A stretch of DNA of 64,000 nucleotides from Mastigocoleus testarum BC008 (GCF_001456025.1 NZ_LMTZ01000124.1:1-64000), one strand, 5' to 3'; counted from the first letter of the stretch, positions 1 through 10,486 are shown. Notes: a model not told the origin generated them from the sequence alone. Numbers and translations: made by a program.

Positions 1-2
1 AT

Positions 3-191
<189 letters not shown>

Positions 192-234
192 TATTTTAGG
201 TTTAACTGAAATAGGTTTAACTGAAACTGAATAG

Positions 235-266
235 AAAAAGCCTCCCAATAATCGGGAGGCTTTTTT
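235..266 (+). terminator. Rho-independent terminator of psbA
   Basis: A GC-rich stem (GCCTCCC paired with GGGAGGC, loop of about 6 bases) is preceded by a run of A and followed by a run of six T. It lies 44 bases after the psbA stop codon. The A-run and T-run extend the helix, as in a textbook intrinsic terminator. Confidence 0.93.
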
Positions 267-475
267 ATTTGGTCTATAATAGAATACGTTGATTGTTTAC
301 TTTCTTGTAGGCGTTAAGATTTCATTTTTATTTCGCTTCACTTTTTAAATTTATGATTTGTGACTGCCAACTGTAAGCTCACAGCAAGCAAAATAGATTG
401 ATTTATATTTATTGATTTATTAACTGATTTAATAATTAATTTAATAATTGATTTGTGAAAACTATTTGATGATTA

Positions 476-1492
476 CTACAGTAGAGTTGCAGCATACTTT
501 TCCAAATCAAAAAATTTCATTAATTCTTCTAGCCTTGTAGCAACATCTGTGGGGGTAATAGATTCTATTTCTTCAATTGTTTGTTCATTAAGATATATAA
601 ATACATTACTTTTCAAAACTGATATTACTTCAGGGGGCAAACCTTGCAACTCTTTATCCAGTCTTGCCACGCGACCTTTGGCAAAATCGATTTGAAATTT
701 TGCCCTCCTCAGCAAAATTTGTCTGAGATTTTCAGACGATTCTTTTAATAAGCTATGATAATTGTAATTATTCGCAGATAAATTTTGGATTAGTGGGATC
801 GCATCTGGATTATCTTCTAAAAATAATAAAATTCCTTCTGCAAAATATTGTTTAATTCCTTCTATTCCTAATCCGCCTAAGTCAGATAAGGCAATAACTC
901 TAGCAACAATATCTACTTCATTTCCTGGGTTATAAAGCTCGGGTTGGTAAGCGGAACTATCACTAACATCAAACATGCAAACAGTCGCATTTATTGCTTT
1001 ACGAATAACCTGTAAATCTGAATTAGTAAATAAAGGAGTACGGTTGGGATACTTTCGAGAATATTTATTATTTATTTCTTGTATATAATTAATGAGTTTT
1101 ATGATTGTGGCATTTTCACTGACACCAGTTTCCCTCTTTCTAGAAGCTTGAAAACTTGAAGCTGGAACAAAAATTTGCACCATGTCATGTGATATTGCAC
1201 ATATATCTATAATGTGCTTGGTTCGAATTGGATCGGGGGAAGAAGTATTTTGGAAAATTAGATCCCAAAAGGGTAAAATTTCTTGATAAATTTTTGTTGC
1301 TCTCTCCTGTACCGCACTTGCATGGGCATAGTTGTGATAGTAAAGCTTTTGTTTTTTTGTTTGTTTATGTATTTCTTTGACTGCTAAACTTTTGATTTCC
1401 AAAACAGCTTCAGCAAAAGAATTAGGTACTTGAATAGAGTTTTCAGTCCCTATTGTTTCTAGGGTTCTTGAAGATTGATTCACTTGAGTCAT
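476..1492 (-). CDS. HD-domain protein (metal-dependent phosphohydrolase superfamily)
   Basis: A 338-residue soluble protein. An HD-type metal site can be read from H53/H57 in YYHNYAHAS, the H102-D103 pair in AISHDMVQ, and a distal D204 in VIALSDLGGLG. This is the order of metal ligands expected for HD phosphohydrolases, which often act on nucleotides or cyclic nucleotides. No partner domain (GGDEF, PAS, receiver) is visible, so the substrate is unknown. The start codon is preceded by a weak purine-rich stretch (TAGGAA). It stands alone between psbA and a repeat-rich spacer. The HD assignment rests on the motif pattern and not on close similarity to a named enzyme. Confidence 0.72.
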   Translation of the reverse strand: MTQVNQSSRTLETIGTENSIQVPNSFAEAVLEIKSLAVKEIHKQTKKQKLYYHNYAHASAVQERATKIYQEILPFWDLIFQNTSSPDPIRTKHIIDICAISHDMVQIFVPASSFQASRKRETGVSENATIIKLINYIQEINNKYSRKYPNRTPLFTNSDLQVIRKAINATVCMFDVSDSSAYQPELYNPGNEVDIVARVIALSDLGGLGIEGIKQYFAEGILLFLEDNPDAIPLIQNLSANNYNYHSLLKESSENLRQILLRRAKFQIDFAKGRVARLDKELQGLPPEVISVLKSNVFIYLNEQTIEEIESITPTDVATRLEELMKFFDLEKYAATLL

Positions 1493-1978
1493 TTATAGAA
1501 ATTCCTAATTTCGTATTTATTTATTATTTATTTTTGTTATTTTGAATTGAATACAGGCCGTCATCTATTCTTTTAATGGGTGCGATAAGCCGTTCACCTC
1601 CGGTGCCCCTCAGGCATGCGCGTGTTCGCGTAGCGCGTTCTTGGACGCATCCTGCGGATGAACGACGCGGCAAGCCGAACGCTGCTAAGCGCGTCTAAGC
1701 GATCGACCTCTACTCATGAATAAACAAATAACTAATTAATCTCCATTCTCATTTTCTGAAAATAAAGATTTTGTAGATATATTTTTTCGCTGTGATTTTC
1801 TTGAACTAGCAAGGAAGCGAATAAGAATTAATTTCGACAATAGGCAATTAGATCTGACTCGCAAGAGATATTTATTAATGATTATAAAATAATGGAATCA
1901 CATATCGTATGCCATTTAGGCACTTAAATATATACATCTGCATTCTTAATGGCTGACAGATAGCAGGTAAGCGTCATT
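1493..1978. other. Gene-free spacer with interspersed repeat material
   Basis: No plausible gene is seen. About 1585-1715 is a GC-rich block unlike the AT-rich flanks. It has several CGCG-containing short inverted elements (for example GTTCGCGTAGCGCG and CGACGCGGCAAGCC), a style of dispersed repeat common between genes of filamentous cyanobacteria. The rest is AT-rich. Confidence 0.55.
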
Positions 1979-2563
1979 TCAAGTACCTGTTGCAGTCCAC
2001 AATGCTAAACCACCGCCTTTACCTCTGGCGGCTATGTAATTCTTCTGTACCAAGAAATACGTAAAAAATGCTTGCTCTTTTAAGTTTTGTTGGTAAAACT
2101 TCGTTTCGCGTTCTTTTCCACCCCGAATATAGCCTTGATAGATCCTGAGCCCAGAGAAATATAGTTGCATTCGGGTAAAATCAAAAGCAAGAATATTTCT
2201 GTTCTCCCAAAATAGAACAGGACCTGTAAGAATAATCTTTAGGGGTCCTAATTCTACAGAATTTTCTACTCTTCCTTTTTCTTGCTCGGACTCTGCTTGA
2301 GAATAGGAAATTTGAATATTAACCCACTTTGGCAAAAACTTTCCTGCTCCTAGAATAACCCCACCTTGGCGCTTAATTTTCTTAGTTCCAGTGGTAAAAC
2401 CTAAACGCCAATTTCCTAGTAATTGTGAATATTTATAACGTTCTTTTGCTTGTTTGGTTATTTTTTCTCGTTCAAGCAATGCTTCAACTACAGCCTCAGG
2501 TTTCGGGCTTGTTGAGGATGATGTACTTATAAATTCAAAAGCTTGCTCTAAAGTTAGGTACAT
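1979..2563 (-). CDS. Fibrillin-like (plastid lipid-associated protein type) protein
   Basis: A 194-residue soluble protein. After a helical N-terminal segment (about 1-45), the stretch LLGNWRLGFTTGTKK (about 49-63) resembles the N-terminal strand of the lipocalin-like fold in the PAP/fibrillin family (L-x-G-x-W-x-L-x-[FY]-[TS]). Strand-rich sequence with an internal GPLKIILTGPVLFW segment follows. Family members bind lipids or quinones and associate with thylakoids or plastoglobules. There is no signal peptide, so it would act in the cytoplasm or at a membrane surface. The family call is by pattern only and is moderate. It is divergent from the GTPase gene that starts 97 bases away. Confidence 0.5.
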   Translation of the reverse strand: MYLTLEQAFEFISTSSSTSPKPEAVVEALLEREKITKQAKERYKYSQLLGNWRLGFTTGTKKIKRQGGVILGAGKFLPKWVNIQISYSQAESEQEKGRVENSVELGPLKIILTGPVLFWENRNILAFDFTRMQLYFSGLRIYQGYIRGGKERETKFYQQNLKEQAFFTYFLVQKNYIAARGKGGGLALWTATGT

Positions 2564-2659
2564 TTGCTTGATTCGTAAAATTCCGAAGACTTAAATCGCG
2601 GGTAAAATTAGAAGCAGTTAGACTGCCGACAAATTGTTGCGATTTCCTGCAAAATTTCT

Positions 2660-3991
2660 ATGACCCAGAAACGCGATCCTGAGGATTCATCAATCGATGC
2701 TCAGCAATCGAATAAATCTACTCACACTCAGACAGGTGATTCAGGAAAAGATTCCTGGAAAAATCGTATGTCAAGTATTTGGGACAAGACTACTGCAAGT
2801 TTAATGCAATTGTTGCCCCTCGAACAAGTTACACAAAGTGCTGTTGGTTGGTTTAGGGTAAATGAAGCTCAAGTGGCAGAAATTTTGGAGTCGGTTAGAA
2901 CTAAATTACCAACAACAGAAGCAATTTTGATTGGTAAGCCCCAAGCAGGTAAAAGCTCCATAGTACGTGGAATTACAGGTGTTTCTGCTGAAATTATTGG
3001 TCAAGGATTTCGACCCTACACCCAGCACACAGGACGCTATTCCTACCCTTCAGATGATTTACCCTTGCTGATTTTTACTGATACAGTTGGGATTGGGGAT
3101 GTCAAGCAAAATACTCAGTCAATTATTCAGGAACTTACTGAAGATTTACAGCAGCCAAGTCGCGGTGCCAGAATTTTAATTATTACTGTCAAAATTAATG
3201 ATTTTGCAACAGATTCCCTCCAACAAATAGCTCAAGAATTACGCCAGAAGTACCCAGATATTCCTTGTCTATTAGCAGTTACTTGTTTGCATGAAGTTTA
3301 CCCTCCCACAGTCGATAATCATCCCCAACATCCACCGGATTTTGAAGAAGTAAAACGGACATTTGCTGCACTTCAAGAAGCTTTTACAGGAATATGCGAT
3401 CGCTCGGTAATGATTGACTTTACCTTGGAAGAAGATGGTTTCGATCCAGTGTTTTATGGCTTAGAAGACTTCAGAGATAACCTAGCAGAACTACTACCTG
3501 AAGCTGAAGCTGCTGCTATTTATCAGTTACTAGAACGAGAAGCAGGAGAAGAAATTGGCACTCTTTACCGCGATGTAGGGCGACGTTACATGTTAGCATT
3601 TGCCATCATCGCTGCGACCCTTGCGGCTGTTCCATTACCTTTTGCTACCATGCCAGTACTTACGGCTTTGCAAGTATCTATGGTAGGAATTTTAGGTAAT
3701 TTGTACGGGCAAACCCTTAATCCATCTCAAGCTGGAGGTATTGTGAGTGCGATCGCAGGGGGTTTTATTGCACAAGCAGTGGGACGAGAGTTAATTAAAT
3801 TTATCCCTGGTTTTGGCAGTGTAATCGCTGCATCTTGGGCAGCTGCTTATACTTGGGCTCTAGGGGAAGGTGTTTGCGTTTACTTTGGTGACTTAATGGG
3901 TGGGAAGAAACCCGATCCAAAAAAAATTCAATCCGTAATGGAACAAGCGTTTAAGGAAGCAAAAGAACGCTTTAAAGAAATTAGACGCTGA
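2660..3991 (+). CDS. Era/dynamin-like GTPase with C-terminal DUF697-type membrane domain
   Basis: A 443-residue protein. The P-loop is GKPQAGKSS (residues 92-100) and the G3 motif is DTVG (141-144), in a TRAFAC-class GTPase domain of about 85-290. Downstream (about 305-405) are hydrophobic helices rich in Ala and Gly (FAIIAATLAAVPLPFATMPV and later GGIVSAIAGGFIAQAVG), typical of the DUF697/YcjF membrane region attached to such GTPases. The C-terminus is charged and helical (KEAKERFKEIRR). Its role is unknown; relatives are proposed to act in membrane remodelling or transport. The N-terminal 50 residues are polar and low-complexity. No good ribosome binding site precedes the ATG. Confidence 0.82.
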   Translation: MTQKRDPEDSSIDAQQSNKSTHTQTGDSGKDSWKNRMSSIWDKTTASLMQLLPLEQVTQSAVGWFRVNEAQVAEILESVRTKLPTTEAILIGKPQAGKSSIVRGITGVSAEIIGQGFRPYTQHTGRYSYPSDDLPLLIFTDTVGIGDVKQNTQSIIQELTEDLQQPSRGARILIITVKINDFATDSLQQIAQELRQKYPDIPCLLAVTCLHEVYPPTVDNHPQHPPDFEEVKRTFAALQEAFTGICDRSVMIDFTLEEDGFDPVFYGLEDFRDNLAELLPEAEAAAIYQLLEREAGEEIGTLYRDVGRRYMLAFAIIAATLAAVPLPFATMPVLTALQVSMVGILGNLYGQTLNPSQAGGIVSAIAGGFIAQAVGRELIKFIPGFGSVIAASWAAAYTWALGEGVCVYFGDLMGGKKPDPKKIQSVMEQAFKEAKERFKEIRR

Positions 3992-4169
3992 GATCGAATT
4001 TTACATCGATGCTTGGATTTACAGATTAATAGGTCGTCAAAAATTGTGATATCACCATTTTTATTAGCGATTTACTCTTTTTTCATCAATATGTTCCTTG
4101 TTTGTCACTATGTGAAACTAATATAAAAGCCATTTCATCTGTAGGGTTTAAAGCCGAGAGGGTGTATAA

Positions 4170-7100
4170 ATGGCATCTTTAATTCAAAAAGGCTCAACTT
4201 GGAAGTACCTAGATGACGGTTCTAATCAAGGTACGACTTGGCGTAATCTAGACTTCAATGACAATAATTGGAAGACTGGCGAAGCTCAGCTTGGCTATGG
4301 AGATGGTGATGAAAAAACCACCCTGGGCTTTGGTTCTAATAGTAGAAACAAGAATATTACTAGCTATTTTCGGAAAAATTTTCAGGTTGAGGATCCTAAA
4401 AGTGTACAAGGATTAGATTTAAGCTTATTAAGAGATGATGGTGCTGTAGTCTATTTAAACGGCACTGAAGTATTCAGAAGCAACATGCCCAGTGGCGATA
4501 TAAATTATTCTACCGCTGCCTCCTCTGCTATCAGTGGTGCTGATGAGGACACGTTTATCAAAAGCGTGATCGATTCAGGTCTTCTACGCCAGGGTGATAA
4601 CGTCCTCGCTGTTGAAATTCATCAAAGTAAGGCTAGTAGTAGTGATATCAGTTTTGATTTGGGACTTACAACTAGTGGTGGTGGCGATCCTGGAAATCCT
4701 GGAAATCCCACCGGTGCGGTTCAATACGAGATTAACCATAACCCTTATTTACAACTTGGTGATGCTCCCCTCGATGGCTATGCTGGAAGTGAAACAGACC
4801 AAGTAGAAGTTCTCTGGCAAACTATTCCTAAAAACAGCAGTGTTAAAGATTCGTTTTTAGTTGAATATCGCCCTGATAATTCTTCAGCATCTTGGATTGC
4901 AGCCCCTCAAGTACAAAAAATTAATACCGGTACTGGTAACCGTGTTAACCATTTCACAGAGATTGATGGTCTGAAGTTCGATTCCGACTATGAATACCGC
5001 GTCAAACATCTCAATCAAAATGGAGAAGTAATCGAAACTTTCCAAAATAAGTTTCGTACTCGTTTACCGGTAGGCGATAAGAGTTCTTTTTCTTTCGCTG
5101 CTTATGGTGATTCTGCTTACACCAAAAATATAAATGGCTTCCGTGGGGTACAGGGTCGGATTAATCAGATGGACCCTGACTTTTCGATTCTTTTAGGCGA
5201 TAACGTTTATAACGGTGGATCCCACTTAGAATCAGATGCTCGCCTCGATCCAGATCTTAATCCGGAAGCGGCAAAATGGATGGGTTCTCATATAGACTAT
5301 TTGAGTTATGGTAACCACGATATTAGAACTGATGGTGGTGGTCCTTCAGAAGACAACTATTCCAATCCGATTCCCGTTGCTGGCGTTACCAGTACTGCTC
5401 AACTTCCTTCTAGCGAACGTCCAGAACACAATTATTCTTTCGACTATGGCGACGTACATTTTGCTACTTTCGATAGTAATAGTTTGAAGGATTCTTCTCG
5501 TCTTGATGGTCAGCTAGATTGGTTGGAGAAGGATTTAGCAGCCTCTGATGCCAAATGGAAGATCGTCTTTGCTCATCATCCTGTCGCTGGAGTGCCAGAT
5601 AAACCAGAAAACCCTGGTGATAATTATTATCAGCAAGTCGTACCGAGGTTGAAAGCCGCAGGAGTAGATCTTTACTTGACAGGTCATTCCCATACTTACG
5701 CTTGGAGTTTACCGTTGACCGGTCAGAAAAATGGTAAAGCGACTTACGTCAACGACCGTGATAAAGATTATGCCAAAGGTGCAGGTCTAGTCCAAGTTGT
5801 TTCTGGGATGGGTGGTAAATCACTGCGTGGTGGTTCTTTTAGCAAGTTTCCCTTTATGGCTGCTGGATATACCCAAGATACTAACCCTGCATCGGAATTC
5901 GGTTTTTCCAACATTAAAGTTACTCCTGATAAGCTTACCATCGACTATATCGCTGCTGATGACGGCTCAATTATCGATAGCTTTTCCATTACAGATGACG
6001 AGACTTCTAACTCTGACACAACCGCTCCGACACTGGCGCTGACATCTCCCGTCGATAACGGTCCCAATGATTCTAATCCAGCCAACAATGCGCTCAAATT
6101 GGATCGAACTCCAGGAGAATTCCAATTCCAGCTTCAGGATACTGGTGATGGTGTTGATGACAAGAGTGTCACTAGCGAAGCATTTACTATTACTAAGGGA
6201 GGACAGTTAGTATCACCCCAAGACTATTCCTTCAGTTATGATGCGGTAAAAGATTTGGTCACCCTCAAATCTACTGGTAATGGATTCGCTGATGGTAATT
6301 ACGAAATCGCAATTAATAACGGTACGACAAAAATTGCTGACCTCGCTGGAAATCAGCTCGCCTCGACTAAATTTACAGTTGATGTTGATACCGCAACCGA
6401 TCCAGTTCCTCCCACAATTTCCAAGATAAGCTTCCAGCAGGGTCTAAATGGATACACTGGCACGCTAGATACATATATCCAGGAAAGCTCAGGCAATAGA
6501 AATCACTCCAGTGCTAGTTCCCTCAATGTTGACGGCAGAGATCGAGGCGGTTCTGTGCAGAGTTTGATGCGTTTCGAAGATATTTTTGGCGACCAAGCCG
6601 GACAAATCTCTTCTGGTGCTAAGATTAAATCTGCCAAGCTGGAATTGGAAGTGACAAATCGCGGCGATAGCATCGAATTTCACCGTATGCTCCAGGATTG
6701 GTCTGATAAGGATACCTGGGGAAGCTTAAATAACGGTATTCAAGCTAATGATGTAGAAGCAGCTAGCAAAGCTGATGCTATCACCGGTAATATTGATAAA
6801 GGCTTGCTGTCAGTTGATGTTACTGATAGTCTCAAAGCATGGCAGAGTAATCCACAAAGTAATTTTGGTTGGGCAATCTTGCCAACTGATAGTAATGGCG
6901 TTGACTTTAACTCTGCTGAAGGAAAAACAGCACCACGCTTGCAGATCGAGTTTGAAGCTAAGGGCGATCCAACCACTCCAACCACTCCAACCACTCCAAC
7001 CAACCCGCAAATTTCTGGTAAAATAATTGTTGGTACAAATGCTGCAGATAGACTTATTGGAACACCTCAAGACGATCTGATTCAAGGTGGTGATGGCAAA

Positions 7101-7442
7101 GACATTATAGACAGCGGTAATGGAAATGACGTCCTCACTGGTGGTAGTGAGGCTGATACCTTTGTTTATAACAACCTCAATGGAGGGGTTGACACAATTA
7201 AAGACTTTGAAATTGGTAGCGATCGCATCGACTTAAGCAACATTTTCAAAGGTTCTATTGGTGACGACGATGGGGATGATTTTGATTTCGACGATTCTGT
7301 CAAATTTGTTCGCAGTGGTTCGGGTACAAAAGTACAAGTAAACCCATTTGGTGACGACGACGATTCTGGACAGTTTAAAACTCTTGCAGTCCTAGATAAC
7401 ATTAATCCCGGGCAATTGGGTCAGAAGCAGTTTATTATTTAA
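4170..7442 (+). CDS. Large secreted metallophosphoesterase with DNRLRE and RTX calcium-binding domains
   Basis: A 1090-residue modular exoprotein with a good ribosome site (GAGAGGG at 4156). Modules in order: a galactose-binding-like N-terminal domain (1-170); a Gly/Pro linker; a fibronectin III-like domain as in purple acid phosphatases (about 183-300); a calcineurin-like phosphoesterase (about 305-610) with motifs GDSA (about 310), GDNVY (about 343), GNHD (about 381), HHP (about 468) and GHSH (about 505); an Ig-like region (about 620-740); a DNRLRE domain (about 750-930); a Thr-Pro repeat linker (about 933-943); and an RTX block (about 954-1015) with GGDGKDIID and GNGNDVLTGG nonapeptides. 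There is no N-terminal signal peptide, and the RTX tail fits type I secretion. It probably releases phosphate from organic phosphoesters outside the cell. No secretion genes lie alongside. Confidence 0.88.
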   Translation: MASLIQKGSTWKYLDDGSNQGTTWRNLDFNDNNWKTGEAQLGYGDGDEKTTLGFGSNSRNKNITSYFRKNFQVEDPKSVQGLDLSLLRDDGAVVYLNGTEVFRSNMPSGDINYSTAASSAISGADEDTFIKSVIDSGLLRQGDNVLAVEIHQSKASSSDISFDLGLTTSGGGDPGNPGNPTGAVQYEINHNPYLQLGDAPLDGYAGSETDQVEVLWQTIPKNSSVKDSFLVEYRPDNSSASWIAAPQVQKINTGTGNRVNHFTEIDGLKFDSDYEYRVKHLNQNGEVIETFQNKFRTRLPVGDKSSFSFAAYGDSAYTKNINGFRGVQGRINQMDPDFSILLGDNVYNGGSHLESDARLDPDLNPEAAKWMGSHIDYLSYGNHDIRTDGGGPSEDNYSNPIPVAGVTSTAQLPSSERPEHNYSFDYGDVHFATFDSNSLKDSSRLDGQLDWLEKDLAASDAKWKIVFAHHPVAGVPDKPENPGDNYYQQVVPRLKAAGVDLYLTGHSHTYAWSLPLTGQKNGKATYVNDRDKDYAKGAGLVQVVSGMGGKSLRGGSFSKFPFMAAGYTQDTNPASEFGFSNIKVTPDKLTIDYIAADDGSIIDSFSITDDETSNSDTTAPTLALTSPVDNGPNDSNPANNALKLDRTPGEFQFQLQDTGDGVDDKSVTSEAFTITKGGQLVSPQDYSFSYDAVKDLVTLKSTGNGFADGNYEIAINNGTTKIADLAGNQLASTKFTVDVDTATDPVPPTISKISFQQGLNGYTGTLDTYIQESSGNRNHSSASSLNVDGRDRGGSVQSLMRFEDIFGDQAGQISSGAKIKSAKLELEVTNRGDSIEFHRMLQDWSDKDTWGSLNNGIQANDVEAASKADAITGNIDKGLLSVDVTDSLKAWQSNPQSNFGWAILPTDSNGVDFNSAEGKTAPRLQIEFEAKGDPTTPTTPTTPTNPQISGKIIVGTNAADRLIGTPQDDLIQGGDGKDIIDSGNGNDVLTGGSEADTFVYNNLNGGVDTIKDFEIGSDRIDLSNIFKGSIGDDDGDDFDFDDSVKFVRSGSGTKVQVNPFGDDDDSGQFKTLAVLDNINPGQLGQKQFII

Positions 7443-7474
7443 GCTTTCGCCTTTCTAAAACTTCAGATGACTTG

Positions 7475-7504
7475 GGGACTTTCTATCATTTGATATAAAG
7501 TCCC
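7475..7504. terminator. Bidirectional hairpin terminator between convergent genes
   Basis: GGGACTTT pairs perfectly with AAAGTCCC, and inside it TATCA pairs with TGATA, giving a long hairpin with one internal mismatch. It sits between the phosphoesterase gene (plus) and glutaminase (minus), 33 bases from each stop codon. No long T-run follows on either strand, so the terminator role is inferred from stem strength and position. Confidence 0.65.
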
Positions 7505-7537
7505 TTCAAAGAGTGCATAAGACCCGAACTCACTTTA

Positions 7538-8494
7538 TCAAGTATCGCAACAATCAAACAGGTGCAAACCTAATATACGAGATAGTTCTTCACAAACCTT
7601 TACTCCTCGAACGCTATTACCTCTTTGATCAAGTGATGGTGAAAATACTCCAATACCCATCTTGTTTGGTACCACAGCAATAATACCCCCACAAACACCA
7701 CTTTTTGCTGGCAAACCAACCTTATAAGCCCATTCACCCGCAAAGTTATACATCCCACAGGTGTACATCACCGATAGAATATCTTTGACATAGGTACTTT
7801 GAAGAGCCCGCTTACCGGTAATAGGATTAACACCTTTATTTGCAAGGGTCGCTGCCATTACTGCTAAATCTTGGCAATTAACCATGACTGCGCACTGCTG
7901 AAAATAAAGATCTAAAGACTCTTCTATATTGGGCTGAATCATACCAAAATTGAGCATCAAGTGAGCCATCGCCCGATTGCGATGTCCCGTAGCTCGTTCG
8001 GAAGTAAAAACAGAAATGTCAACAAACACATCGTGACCAACATATCGCCGAAACATTTCTAGCAATCTGTTTAAACGTTCTGTTGCATCTGCACCTTTAA
8101 TCAGACTGGTGGTGGCGATCGCACCAGCATTCACCATTGGGTTATAAGGTCGTTTCGATTGTTCGTCTAAAATAATCGCGTTGAATGCATCACCTGTCGG
8201 TTCTACACCCACCCTGGTCAAAACATCGTCTCTACCACGATCTTCTAAAGCAAGACCATAGGTAAAAACTTTGGAAATCGATTGTATTGTGAATAATCGA
8301 TCGCGATCGCCTATCTGATAAACTTCACCGTCTACAGTCACCAAGCAAACAGCAAATAAATCAGGACTTACTTTTGCCAGTTCCGGTATATAATTTGCAA
8401 CTACACCTTTTTGCAGAGACTTATATTGGCAATGTAAATCTTCTACGATAGATTGCAATGATGATAGTACTTGTAAATCTTCTCTCACAACCAT
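7538..8494 (-). CDS. glsA: Glutaminase (L-glutamine amidohydrolase)
   Basis: A 318-residue cytoplasmic enzyme hydrolysing glutamine to glutamate and ammonia, of the beta-lactamase-like serine-dependent glutaminase family. The catalytic Ser-x-x-Lys is visible at S72-I-S-K75 in [10 protein letters not shown]. Other family signatures are [14 protein letters not shown] (about 118-131), the Arg/His-rich RNRAMAHLM, and [12 protein letters not shown] near the C-terminus. Length matches the family (about 300-330). It is a single gene, with no ammonium-transport or nitrogen-regulated neighbours. I looked for an NtcA site (GTA-N8-TAC) upstream and found none that was convincing. Confidence 0.96.
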   Translation of the reverse strand: MVVREDLQVLSSLQSIVEDLHCQYKSLQKGVVANYIPELAKVSPDLFAVCLVTVDGEVYQIGDRDRLFTIQSISKVFTYGLALEDRGRDDVLTRVGVEPTGDAFNAIILDEQSKRPYNPMVNAGAIATTSLIKGADATERLNRLLEMFRRYVGHDVFVDISVFTSERATGHRNRAMAHLMLNFGMIQPNIEESLDLYFQQCAVMVNCQDLAVMAATLANKGVNPITGKRALQSTYVKDILSVMYTCGMYNFAGEWAYKVGLPAKSGVCGGIIAVVPNKMGIGVFSPSLDQRGNSVRGVKVCEELSRILGLHLFDCCDT

Positions 8495-9360
8495 CCAACT
8501 AACAAATAAATTGTATTAATCGCGAACATCAAAATATTATTTTTGTAGAGTTTTCTCTGAGTATTCCCCTCGGAACCAAAAATCAACAAATATCATTTGT
8601 AGACACAGTTTTTCTTTCATAAAAACTTTATCTAAGCTTTAATTAAAATTTAATTTTCCGATCTTGCTACGCTTAATTTTATAACTCTATATTTCTATAG
8701 TGTTGAATTGATACTTAAGTACATTTTAATTATCACACATATAATTTTGTACTCAAATCGCATCAAAATGCAAACCTAATTCACACATCATTTTTCGTTG
8801 CCATGGTCATTTTGAAGATAGCCCCGAAGAAAGTGCTTTCAAGCATGATTCTATTGATGTCAAAGGATTATGAACTCATTTATGAGAACTATATACGTTC
8901 GATAACTATATGTTAATTTCAGTATTTTTCCAGCTTTTCAAACAGCGAATAACCACTTTTTAATAACTTATTTATATTTTTTATGAATTGTGTTTACAGG
9001 TTTACATATGACACCAATTATGACAGCCTAAAAGCCTAATACTTAACTGGCAAGTTAAATGTCAAAGTTTGTTAATAATCAATTAACATTGTTTTTTTTT
9101 ATCATCAAAATAGTCAAAACCTAAAACCCCTATGGAAGAAGGATTTATTCTTGAAAATTAAATTTGAAATTGATAAATTAACCCTAGTTTACGCTAAATT
9201 GCCGATCCCCAAATTTAACAATTCGTGTTAGTCTGTTGCAGTTAATAACGGAAAGTAAAAACAGAACGAGTTCGAGACAAGGGGAATTTAGTTACGTCTG
9301 TCTTGTAACGTCCCGGAAAAATCAAACTTCAGTTCTTTGAGTGGATTAACATTCGGACGC
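8495..9360. other. Long AT-rich spacer between divergent glsA and rlpA-like genes
   Basis: This 866-base stretch must hold the promoters of two divergent genes. It is AT-rich with no convincing gene. The part from about 9180 to 9330 is less AT-rich and may be the transcribed leader of the RlpA-type gene. I could not match it to a known riboswitch. Confidence 0.5.
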
Positions 9361-10437
9361 ATGAATCAAAAACATTTTTATTTTTGGATTTTAGTGGCTA
9401 TGTTCGCGACTATATTGGGAACGCCAAGACTTGGTCGCGCTCAAACAACTAAAGGAAATGTTATTAATAATCGGTCAGCATCACCAATTGAGGCGAAATT
9501 GGTTGGGAATGAATCTCAAATTGAACCAAGTGCAGCAAAAAAATTAGTCACACAAGTGGTATCTCATAAGTTGGAAGGACGACATGCTGCAACAATTTAC
9601 ATTCGCCAAATTCCTGTTCTTACTTTCTTAGGTCAATCATCAGCAGTACCCAGTAATATTTCAGATACTTCTGTAAAAACAATAGCCAGTCTCTCTCAGA
9701 CACAAACTAACGATCCAATTCATAAAGCTAATTTATTAGCAGAACGAATTAATCAGTTAGTTCATACAAATACAGATGCCAGTAAAATTACAGTTAATTG
9801 GAAAGGTGAGAAAAAGCTAGCATCTGCTGAATTAGGACAAAATAAAAGTTCATTTGTCAAACACTATAAAAACGATATCTTTGCCATCAAAACTAGCGAT
9901 TCCAAGCTAGTAGAAATTGATCAATATACTGTTTTAGCAGGCAGTACAAAAAATTTAGCAGAAGATGCACTACAAATAACCAATCGCTTACGGAGATTAA
10001 TTGGTTATGCTCCACCAGTAAACAAAGTTGAAAATTTACCTGTAAGGGAACCAGTTAAGGTTGTCGGAGAAGAAAATAAATCTAAGATTGTCGGTCATCA
10101 TATTCGTAAAAGAAGGAATCGACGGAACCGAGCAAGAAGGGGAAGAATTCTAAGAGGTTGGGCTTCTTGGTATGGTTACGATGGTTCCGGTAATCGCACC
10201 GCTACCGGTGAAAGGTATAATCCTGAAGGTTTAACAGCCGCTCACCGTTCTCTCCCATTTGGAACGCGAGTTCGAGTTACTAATACCCGTAATGGGCGCT
10301 CTGTTGTAGTAAGAATCAATGACAGAGGTCCCTTCATTCGGGGTCGAATCATTGATGTTTCTGCTGGAGCAGCAAGAAGATTGCGAATGATTAGTAGTGG
10401 CGTTGCACCGGTAAGAGTTGAAGTAATCAATAGGTAG
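9361..10437 (+). CDS. RlpA-family double-psi beta-barrel protein (septal ring lytic transglycosylase-like)
   Basis: A 358-residue exported protein. From the ATG at 9361 there is a signal peptide (MNQKHFYFWILVAMFATILG, cleaved near GRAQT). A TTG 24 bases upstream in frame is also possible but would place polar residues before the signal. The middle (about 30-250) is poorly conserved and ends in a very basic stretch (KRRNRRNRARRGR). The C-terminal RlpA domain (about 265-358) begins GWASWYGYDGSG and carries the conserved AHRSLPFGTRVRVTN and INDRGPF...IDVS motifs. RlpA proteins cleave or bind denuded glycan strands of peptidoglycan during cell separation. The basic linker may bind the wall. A terminator follows. 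Confidence 0.88.
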   Translation: MNQKHFYFWILVAMFATILGTPRLGRAQTTKGNVINNRSASPIEAKLVGNESQIEPSAAKKLVTQVVSHKLEGRHAATIYIRQIPVLTFLGQSSAVPSNISDTSVKTIASLSQTQTNDPIHKANLLAERINQLVHTNTDASKITVNWKGEKKLASAELGQNKSSFVKHYKNDIFAIKTSDSKLVEIDQYTVLAGSTKNLAEDALQITNRLRRLIGYAPPVNKVENLPVREPVKVVGEENKSKIVGHHIRKRRNRRNRARRGRILRGWASWYGYDGSGNRTATGERYNPEGLTAAHRSLPFGTRVRVTNTRNGRSVVVRINDRGPFIRGRIIDVSAGAARRLRMISSGVAPVRVEVINR

Positions 10438-10486
10438 AATTACTTATAGTCGTTTGCTGCTTTTTAACTGCATCTATATATTTCTT

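Noticed and set aside
6740-7085. Antisense open frames over the Thr-Pro linker of the phosphoesterase
   Set aside because: The repetitive codons of the linker keep other frames open; there is no independent evidence for genes.
8495-8720. NtcA site upstream of glutaminase
   Set aside because: The closest match (GTG...TAC near 8700) has the wrong spacing and an imperfect first half, so nitrogen control cannot be supported.
9180-9336. Possible c-di-AMP (ydaO-type) riboswitch before the RlpA-family gene
   Set aside because: Such riboswitches can precede wall-hydrolase genes, but the conserved core sequences could not be found in this leader.
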